Shown one piece after another: positions 50,772 through 56,280 of a stretch of DNA of 56,280 nt. The stretch covers positions 1 through 56,280 of the forward strand of contig JAUQWS010000126.1 in assembly GCA_030835025.1 (NCBI GenBank). Reading direction: 5' to 3'. The notes beneath the pieces were generated by a model. It did no database searches, was not told the DNA's origin, and worked only from the letters and a program-made list of their open reading frames with translations. Numbering within the stretch: position 1 is the stretch's first letter; each line of letters starts with the position of its first letter. The position numbers and the translations under genes are program-made. The DNA is from Ignavibacteria bacterium. Lineage in GTDB: Bacteria > Bacteroidota > Ignavibacteria > Tepidaquicellales > OLB5.

Positions 50772-52538
50772 TTATTCCTCCGCATCTACAGCACGCTCTT
50801 TTTGGGCGCGGGGATTAATGTTGCGTTTGCGCTCTGGCATGGAATCCGCTATTCCCATAAGTTGGAAAATCTTCTTTATCACCTGCTTTTGGTCATCACT
50901 CCAGAACCAGCCGTCAGATTCCATCAAAGCCAGTCCGGGCATGCCACTTAACAATTCATCTTTTATCTCCGTTGCCCTGCACATATTCTGAACAGCAAGC
51001 TTTATTCTTCCCTGGCGGTAGTATAGTATTGCAAGTCCGATGTAGCTATCTGTGTGGTATTTGTTCGATTCAAGGGAACGCTTGAAATGCTTTTCTGCAA
51101 GATCAGTCTCACCGATATCCATATAACAGTAAGCCAGATTATTGTTCGCAAGGGGTTCTTCTGAGTCATGCCTTAAGTATTCAACGTAATCACTTATTGC
51201 CGATGTAATGTCTTCACGTCTGCTGTACAGCACAGCCCTGCTCAGGTAAATTTCGGTGTAAGCCGGCGCAATTTCAAGCGCGGCAGTGTAATCATCAATT
51301 GCTTCCTCATACATTCCCAACGAGCTATACATCTTCGCGCGAAGTATGTAAACATCTGGGTCAGTATTGCACCAAACCAGTCCGCGCGAAAGCTCATTTA
51401 TCGCACCAGTCCTGTCGTTAAGGCTTAACCTGCAGGATGCAGTGTGAGTGTAAATGTAATCATACTCGGGATCAATCTTAACCACCTTATCATAATCTTC
51501 GATGGCATTTCTGTAATCCCTCAAAGTGTACTCATAATAGTTTGCCCTGTCCAAATAGGCATCAAGATAATCGCTCTTAAGTGCAAGCGCAAAGGAAATG
51601 TCTTCCAGCACGCGCATTGTATCGGAACACTCTGCGTAGCTTTTCGCACGAAGTCTGTATAACATGGGGTTACCGGGATTCAGCTCTATTGCCCTGGTGA
51701 AATACACTATGGAACTGTCATGTTCCCCCTGGCTGTGGCAGAACTTGCCTGCAAACTCCAGCTTGAATTCATCATCTCCCTTGAGTGAGCAGTATTCTGT
51801 GATTGTTTTTATGCGCTCTTCAAAAGTCAGGGCAAGATTCTTCGAATACATGCCGATCATTCGGGTAAGTAGTTGCTTCTGTGCGCTGTCGTTGAGGTTA
51901 ACTGTGATGATACCCCTGAAACGGTGCACGGGTACTGCAAATCCCATGTTCTGTGCGGTGGTGATAGCAGACGTTGTAATTCCGATGAGCCTGCCGTGAG
52001 AGTTCAGAAGTGCGCCGCCGCTTGAGCCCGGTGCTATGGCAGCTGTAAACTGAATCTGTCCCGGGTAGTCATAATCCCTTAATGCGCTTACGATACCTTC
52101 AGAAAAAGTTTTTTTGTAGCCCTGAGGATTACCAAGCGCATAAACAACCTCGCCGGTTGAGATTCTGCCTGCGGAATTTGAAGCTGTATCAGGCTCAACA
52201 GCAGGGTAGGTGCAGTCATGGGAGGAGGGGAGCTGAAGAATTGCTGCATCAATGAACGGGTCAAATCCAATGAGCGGAATGCTGTCGTAGATGATCTCAT
52301 CGCTTCTGACCTCAATTCTTGCAGATTCTTTAATTACGTGATAATTAGTATAAACAATTCCACCTAATGATACTACAACACCGCTTCCATAACGTAAGAG
52401 CATTCCCTCGGAATTATAGGCGAACACCATTACTACCGAAGAGCTAGTATTTTGGTAAATTTCGCGAGGGGTTAATTCATCCTGTGCAAAAGTCAGTGAG
52501 GTGAATAGTACTATAACTAATGCTATAAGCGTTTTCAT
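50772..52538 (-). CDS. Trypsin-like serine protease fused to TPR repeats
   Basis: A 588-aa exported protein. Signal peptide (MKTLIALVIVLFTSLTFAQ), then a DegP/HtrA-like trypsin domain with an intact triad: His67 (TNYHVI), Asp97 (FIDAAIL), Ser173 (GSSGG), and GFAVP after it. There is no PDZ domain; instead about 330 residues of TPR repeats follow (YDKVVKIDPEYDYIY, AIDDYTAALEIAPAYTEIY, LANNNLAYCYMDIGETDLAE). A strong AAGGAGG precedes ATG 52538. The TPRs probably hold or position substrates or partners in the periplasm. Confidence 0.9.
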   Translation of the reverse strand: MKTLIALVIVLFTSLTFAQDELTPREIYQNTSSSVVMVFAYNSEGMLLRYGSGVVVSLGGIVYTNYHVIKESARIEVRSDEIIYDSIPLIGFDPFIDAAILQLPSSHDCTYPAVEPDTASNSAGRISTGEVVYALGNPQGYKKTFSEGIVSALRDYDYPGQIQFTAAIAPGSSGGALLNSHGRLIGITTSAITTAQNMGFAVPVHRFRGIITVNLNDSAQKQLLTRMIGMYSKNLALTFEERIKTITEYCSLKGDDEFKLEFAGKFCHSQGEHDSSIVYFTRAIELNPGNPMLYRLRAKSYAECSDTMRVLEDISFALALKSDYLDAYLDRANYYEYTLRDYRNAIEDYDKVVKIDPEYDYIYTHTASCRLSLNDRTGAINELSRGLVWCNTDPDVYILRAKMYSSLGMYEEAIDDYTAALEIAPAYTEIYLSRAVLYSRREDITSAISDYVEYLRHDSEEPLANNNLAYCYMDIGETDLAEKHFKRSLESNKYHTDSYIGLAILYYRQGRIKLAVQNMCRATEIKDELLSGMPGLALMESDGWFWSDDQKQVIKKIFQLMGIADSMPERKRNINPRAQKERAVDAEE

Positions 52539-52839
52539 GATATCCTCCTTGCCTGGCTTTTAGTTTTGATCAATAGTCAGGCGGTTTTTCTTTTACACTA
52601 AATTATGTTTAATTCCGGTGCTTATCCTATCACATTATGATATTTTTCCGCAGGAACCCGTTAGGAGTAGTCGTTAGAAGATTGCCGCCTCTTTCAAAAG
52701 CAGATCAGCCGGTTTAATTTTCGTTTGGATATGACTCTCAGTGCCGCGAGCACAAAACATTAGGCAAACATTGCGGTTTATTAAATTCACTTAAAACTTA
52801 TCATAAATCTTTGTATTTTCGCAGTCATAACATGAATAT
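52539..52839 (+). promoter_or_regulatory. Intergenic region between protease and lpxC-fabZ
   Basis: A 301-nt divergent spacer. Near lpxC there is TATTTTCG (52814-52821), 7 of 8 to the TAnnTTTG element, 18 nt before the lpxC ATG. The protease side carries only the Shine-Dalgarno next to its start. No ORF or clear repeat. Confidence 0.35.
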
Positions 52840-54240
52840 ATGCTGACAAAACAACGAACCATAGCAAAAGAAGTATCAATTTCAGGCGTCGGGCTCCATA
52901 CAGGAAATAAGTCAAATATGACATTTAAACCTGCCCCGGAGGATCACGGCATAAGTTTCCGCCGCGTAGATATTGAAGGTTCTCCCGAGATTCCCGCTGA
53001 TATTGATCACGTTACTGACCTTTCGCGGGGCACAACAATTGCCGTTGGCAATGCTGAGGTAAAGACGGTTGAGCATGTGCTTGCTGCTATAATGGGAGTT
53101 GAGATAGATAATATTTTGGTTGAGCTTGATACAAACGAACCGCCGGTCATAGACGGTAGTGCAAAACCTTTTATCGACCTTCTCATCAACGCAGGATTTG
53201 CTGAGCAGGAAAAGCCAAAAGATTATCTTGTTATTGAAAATACTATCCACTACCGCGCCAAAGATGCTGAGGTTGATATAGTTGCTTTCCCTTTGGATGA
53301 TTTTAAAGTGACCGTTATGATAGATTACCGAAATCCGGCTCTTGGCTCACAGTACACATCACTGTTTAATATGGGTGAATTTCCCACGGAATTTGCTCCG
53401 GCACGCACTTTCTGTTTCCTTCATGAAGTTGAAGACCTTCATGAACAGGGACTGATTCAGGGCGGCAAGTTTGATAATGCAGTTGTTATAGTAGACCGCG
53501 ACCTTTCTGAAAATGAGCTTGGGGGCCTGATGAAGAAGCTGGGAATACATGACAGCGTAGTTCTTGGCCAGAACGGAATTCTGAACAACACTCAGCTGCG
53601 CTTTCCCAATGAACCGGTGCGGCATAAGGTACTTGACCTCATTGGCGATATGGCGCTTATCGGAGCTCCGATAAAGGGACACATAATGGCAGCACGTCCG
53701 GGGCACAAGCATAATATAGAGTTCGTAAAAATGCTACGCAACCTCTACAAGCAAAATAAACTTAAGATGAAATACCAGGTGAAAAAAGAAAGTGATGTAA
53801 TACTTGATATCAACGCTATCAAAAAAATGCTTCCGCACCGCTATCCGTTTTTGCTGGTCGATAAGGTCATAGCTTTGGAGCACGGAAAAAGTATCACGGG
53901 AGTTAAGAACGTGACAATCAATGAACCATTTTTCCAGGGGCATTTCCCGCAAAAGCCTGTGATGCCCGGTGTTCTGATAGTTGAAGCTATGGCACAAACC
54001 GGGGGTTTGCTGCTCTTGAGCTTCTTTGAAAGTTACGAAGGAAAGCTTGCATACTTTACTTCTATAGATAAGGCGAAGTTCCGCAAGCAGGTAATTCCGG
54101 GTGACCAGTTATTCTTTAACGTAGAAGTGTTGGATAGGAAACGGAATATATTCAAGCTGAAAGGTAAAGTGCACAAAAACAGTGTAGATGGCGAGCTTGC
54201 CGCCGAGGCTGAGTTTATGTGTGCAATTGTTGATGAATAG
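52840..54240 (+). CDS. lpxC-fabZ: Bifunctional UDP-3-O-acyl-GlcNAc deacetylase / 3-hydroxyacyl-ACP dehydratase
   Basis: A 466-aa fusion known from Bacteroidetes and relatives. Residues 1-305 are LpxC, the committed step of lipid A synthesis, with zinc ligands His79 (VEHVLAAI) and the HKxxD motif (His262, Asp266). Residues about 320-466 are FabZ, which dehydrates 3-hydroxyacyl-ACP, with catalytic His368 (GHFP) and Glu382 (PGVLIVEAMAQ), spaced 14 as in E. coli FabZ. Both halves look complete. The fusion keeps lipid A and fatty-acid synthesis in step, as both compete for 3-hydroxyacyl-ACP. It shows that the cell has lipid A. Confidence 0.97.
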   Translation: MLTKQRTIAKEVSISGVGLHTGNKSNMTFKPAPEDHGISFRRVDIEGSPEIPADIDHVTDLSRGTTIAVGNAEVKTVEHVLAAIMGVEIDNILVELDTNEPPVIDGSAKPFIDLLINAGFAEQEKPKDYLVIENTIHYRAKDAEVDIVAFPLDDFKVTVMIDYRNPALGSQYTSLFNMGEFPTEFAPARTFCFLHEVEDLHEQGLIQGGKFDNAVVIVDRDLSENELGGLMKKLGIHDSVVLGQNGILNNTQLRFPNEPVRHKVLDLIGDMALIGAPIKGHIMAARPGHKHNIEFVKMLRNLYKQNKLKMKYQVKKESDVILDINAIKKMLPHRYPFLLVDKVIALEHGKSITGVKNVTINEPFFQGHFPQKPVMPGVLIVEAMAQTGGLLLLSFFESYEGKLAYFTSIDKAKFRKQVIPGDQLFFNVEVLDRKRNIFKLKGKVHKNSVDGELAAEAEFMCAIVDE

Positions 54241-54447
54241 GATGTTGTTAGTTAGATAATTGAAAGTTGATGTTAGGTGGTTGTTAATTTCTCAGTTTAT
54301 CTAACTGAAAGACAGTATTACCGTCAAAAAGTCATTAAAACCAACCCTGGAAATTACCTTAAAATACGAGTTTTTTAACCCATTTACGTTAGAAAATATC
54401 GAAAAAATAGCGTTATATTGTATTAAAAATATCGGGGGATATTTACT

Positions 54448-55710
54448 ATGCAAAACTTACAGCCAAAAGAGTCTGTAAAGGCGATCGTTGAGGCGTTGAA
54501 TGCCAAGAACAACGAGTTGCGTCTGCTTTATGAAACATCGAGATTCTTTTCGACTACCCTTGACATAAATGAATTATACGATAAGCTTTTTGATGTACTC
54601 AGGAATGTAGTCGATTTCCAGGATATGTTTGTTGCGCGCTTCAATGAAAAAGAGCGCAAGATAAAATATATCTACCTGCGTTCCGTTCTTGAAGAAAAAA
54701 GGATCGATCCGTCTCCAATACCTGAAATACCGCTTGCTCCTGAAGGAAGGGGTATACTTAGCGAAGCTATCCGCAAGAATGATACGATAGTAATTCACGA
54801 TTACCAGGAACGATTGAAGAAATCGCAGGTGAAATATTATATCACAAACCAAAACTCGCTATCTGAAACTGAGGTTGATAAAGGTTATTCAATTCAGTCA
54901 GCAATGATCGTGCCTATAAAACTCAACGGCAGGATACTTGGCTTTATCACTATAATGAGTAAGAACGGAAACGAGTTTGATGAAGAACGACATCGCTGGA
55001 TAGAAACACTTGTTAACCAGGCTGCAATTGCAAATAAGAATGCAATTCTTTACGGCGAAGTACTTGGTGATGCCAAGCAAATTGAGGCACTGAAGCAGGA
55101 GCTTGAAGAAACCGCTGCAAAGCGCAATCTTCTGCTAAATGAAGCGACAAACAGAGTTAAAGAGAATATGAAGCTTGTATCTTCACTGATACAGTTCCAG
55201 ATGGACTATGTAAGGGACCCGGTTCAGTTCGAGTACTTCAAAATTCTTAAATCTCGTACCAGCATCGTATCGCTGATCCATGAGAAGCTTTACGCTACAG
55301 AAGACCCTTCAATGATAGATTTTGAAACTTTCTTACACGGTGTTATTCCGCACCTGTATAAATCATATGAGATAAGTTTGAACAGGGTATCTACCTATTT
55401 AAACGTCAAGGATATAGTTCTTCCTGTAGATAGGGCAATAACCTGTGCTCTGATCGTGAACGAGCTTATCAGCCATTCACTGCTTCATTCCTTCCCAAAT
55501 AAGAAAAAAGGGAATATAACGGTAGATATGCAGAAGGATGCTGAAGGCAAGTACAATTTGTCTGTTCGCGATAACGGCACAAGCACTGCTGCTGCAAAGG
55601 GCAAGCCTAATTCGTTCAGTATGGTTCTTGTCGGTATGCTTGTAAAGGACCTTAACGGCAATCTGGAGCTAGACAGGAATAACGGAACCAAGATCTCGAT
55701 CAGGTTTTAA
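54448..55710 (+). CDS. GAF-domain protein with degenerate histidine-kinase core
   Basis: A 420-aa cytoplasmic protein. GAF domain (about 25-200), a short coiled coil (about 205-230), then a HisKA_2-type kinase core. In active members the phospho-acceptor region reads E(I/V)HHRVKNNL; here it is EATNRVKENM (232-241), so both His are missing. The N box is NELISHSLLH (Asn338 kept, second Asn replaced by His343), the G1 box is DNGTST (375-380, second Gly lost) and no G2 GLG motif is visible. It should not autophosphorylate. It may bind a signal through GAF and act as a scaffold or binding partner. Confidence 0.8.
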   Translation: MQNLQPKESVKAIVEALNAKNNELRLLYETSRFFSTTLDINELYDKLFDVLRNVVDFQDMFVARFNEKERKIKYIYLRSVLEEKRIDPSPIPEIPLAPEGRGILSEAIRKNDTIVIHDYQERLKKSQVKYYITNQNSLSETEVDKGYSIQSAMIVPIKLNGRILGFITIMSKNGNEFDEERHRWIETLVNQAAIANKNAILYGEVLGDAKQIEALKQELEETAAKRNLLLNEATNRVKENMKLVSSLIQFQMDYVRDPVQFEYFKILKSRTSIVSLIHEKLYATEDPSMIDFETFLHGVIPHLYKSYEISLNRVSTYLNVKDIVLPVDRAITCALIVNELISHSLLHSFPNKKKGNITVDMQKDAEGKYNLSVRDNGTSTAAAKGKPNSFSMVLVGMLVKDLNGNLELDRNNGTKISIRF

Positions 55711-55742
55711 GACACCTTAGATAATTTTTCCTTTGATTTAAT

Positions 55743-55773
55743 GAGTCCCGGTTTTTTGGGACTCTTTTTTTTT
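55743..55773 (+). terminator. Rho-independent terminator
   Basis: GAGTCCC (55743-55749), loop of 8, GGGACTC (55758-55764), then nine T (55765-55773). It ends the GAF-kinase-like gene and touches the stop codon of the convergent M23 gene. Confidence 0.9.
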
Positions 55774-56280
55774 CTACTTCTTAACTCTCTTCTCTGCTTT
55801 GTACAGATCGTTTATGATCTCCTCAGGAATCGGATGTCCGTCATCGATCCTATAATATGCAATGTGAATATGCGTTCTTCCGTTAATAGCCTTTCTTCCC
55901 GTTCTTCCCACATAGCCTAAAGGCTCACCGGCAATTACCAGCTGCCCGGGAGTTACGAAGACAGTATCGAGGTGTGAGTAGTAGAATATCGCTTCAGATT
56001 CAGGATCGAACAGCTTCACATAATTACCACTCCGTAAATAGTCCTGTTTGAACCATTTGTTATATGTCGAGATCACTATTCCTGTGACCATTGCTGTTGC
56101 GTTGATCTTGATGCCTGCAGAATCCTCTATGACATCTTTGTTCTCATCAAGTATGAAGATGTCGTTTGCGGGATGACCTTTGAACTCGCCTCCCTGGAAG
56201 TAATCAAATCGGTCATCTTTATAATCCTTGCCTCCTGAGCGGTAGCTGACGCTGGTCCAACCGCTCATAGGGAAGACCCA
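55774..56280 (-). CDS. M23-family peptidoglycan endopeptidase, C-terminal part
   Basis: The visible part is the C-terminal ~168 residues; the frame stays open to the window edge, so the gene is cut there. It has LytM/M23 features: GHPANDIFI (HxxxD zinc motif), YYSHLDTVFV, AGEPLGYVGRTG and the THIHIAYY (HxH) zinc/catalytic motif. M23 enzymes cut peptidoglycan cross-bridges. An internal ATG at 56268 is unlikely to be the true start because the codons before it continue the frame. Confidence 0.88.
   Translation of the reverse strand, partial: WVFPMSGWTSVSYRSGGKDYKDDRFDYFQGGEFKGHPANDIFILDENKDVIEDSAGIKINATAMVTGIVISTYNKWFKQDYLRSGNYVKLFDPESEAIFYYSHLDTVFVTPGQLVIAGEPLGYVGRTGRKAINGRTHIHIAYYRIDDGHPIPEEIINDLYKAEKRVKK

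Overview
This 56.3-kb window looks like chromosomal DNA from a member of the Ignavibacteria/Chlorobi branch of the FCB (Bacteroidetes) supergroup. Five proteins or ORFs carry a type IX secretion (T9SS) C-terminal sorting domain; four of these have the NYPNP(F/S)NP...GVYFY...KKM.LVK layout typical of Ignavibacteria. lpxC is fused to fabZ, as in Bacteroidetes. Several genes are preceded by the Bacteroidetes-type -7 element TAnnTTTG, in two cases with TTTG 19-20 nt upstream. Shine-Dalgarno sequences are often weak and TTG starts are frequent. The assignment rests on these signatures, not on a database search.

Layout. 0-3 kb: a split KdpD-type potassium sensor (kinase-less KdpD/Usp protein plus a separate PAS histidine kinase). 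3-9 kb: ileS, a DksA/TraR zinc-finger gene, lspA and rluD, closely packed. 9-15 kb: accessory surface region with a YCF48-like T9SS cargo, an unrecognised helical-repeat protein (here called the SPYFN family), and divergently from it a two-gene secreted module (a 14-repeat protein with a peptidase S74 chaperone domain, then a T9SS cargo). 15-24 kb: tRNA-Met, PHP phosphoesterase, ribH, nitronate-monooxygenase-like enzyme, another T9SS cargo, a polysaccharide flippase, a His-rich membrane protein, a small acidic/lysine-rich protein, a cysteine-cluster protein and an L,D-transpeptidase. 24-31 kb: a 1176-aa outer-membrane beta-barrel protein, a SpoU methyltransferase, an amidohydrolase and gpsA. 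31-36 kb: the second SPYFN paralogue, divergent from two tiny ORFs (a signal-peptide protein and an orphan T9SS sorting domain), then the apbC-nifU-plsY operon. 36-42 kb: HEAT-repeat cyclophilin, a degenerate polysaccharide-deacetylase-like protein, a Bax-inhibitor-1 protein and a PQQ-sugar-dehydrogenase-like T9SS cargo. 42-56 kb: AtuA-like protein, threonine dehydrogenase, YkvA-like protein, alpha/beta hydrolase, AmgK-like kinase, M1 aminopeptidase, aldehyde dehydrogenase, trypsin-TPR protein, lpxC-fabZ, a GAF protein with a degenerate histidine-kinase core, and a partial M23 peptidase.

Most of the window is housekeeping sequence: translation, envelope lipids, Fe-S assembly and surface proteins. 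The most interesting points are: (1) two paralogues of the SPYFN family, each divergent from a two-gene secreted module whose second gene ends in a T9SS domain; (2) several families of short intergenic palindromes, some lying directly against start codons, one of which seems to supply the Shine-Dalgarno of ribH; (3) three genes whose -7 promoter element ends only 5-6 nt before the ATG, suggesting leaderless mRNAs; (4) degenerate enzymes (a histidine-kinase-like protein without phospho-acceptor His, a cysteine-free Mrp ATPase, a YibQ-like protein without deacetylase residues). No CRISPR array, insertion sequence, integrase or rRNA gene was seen.
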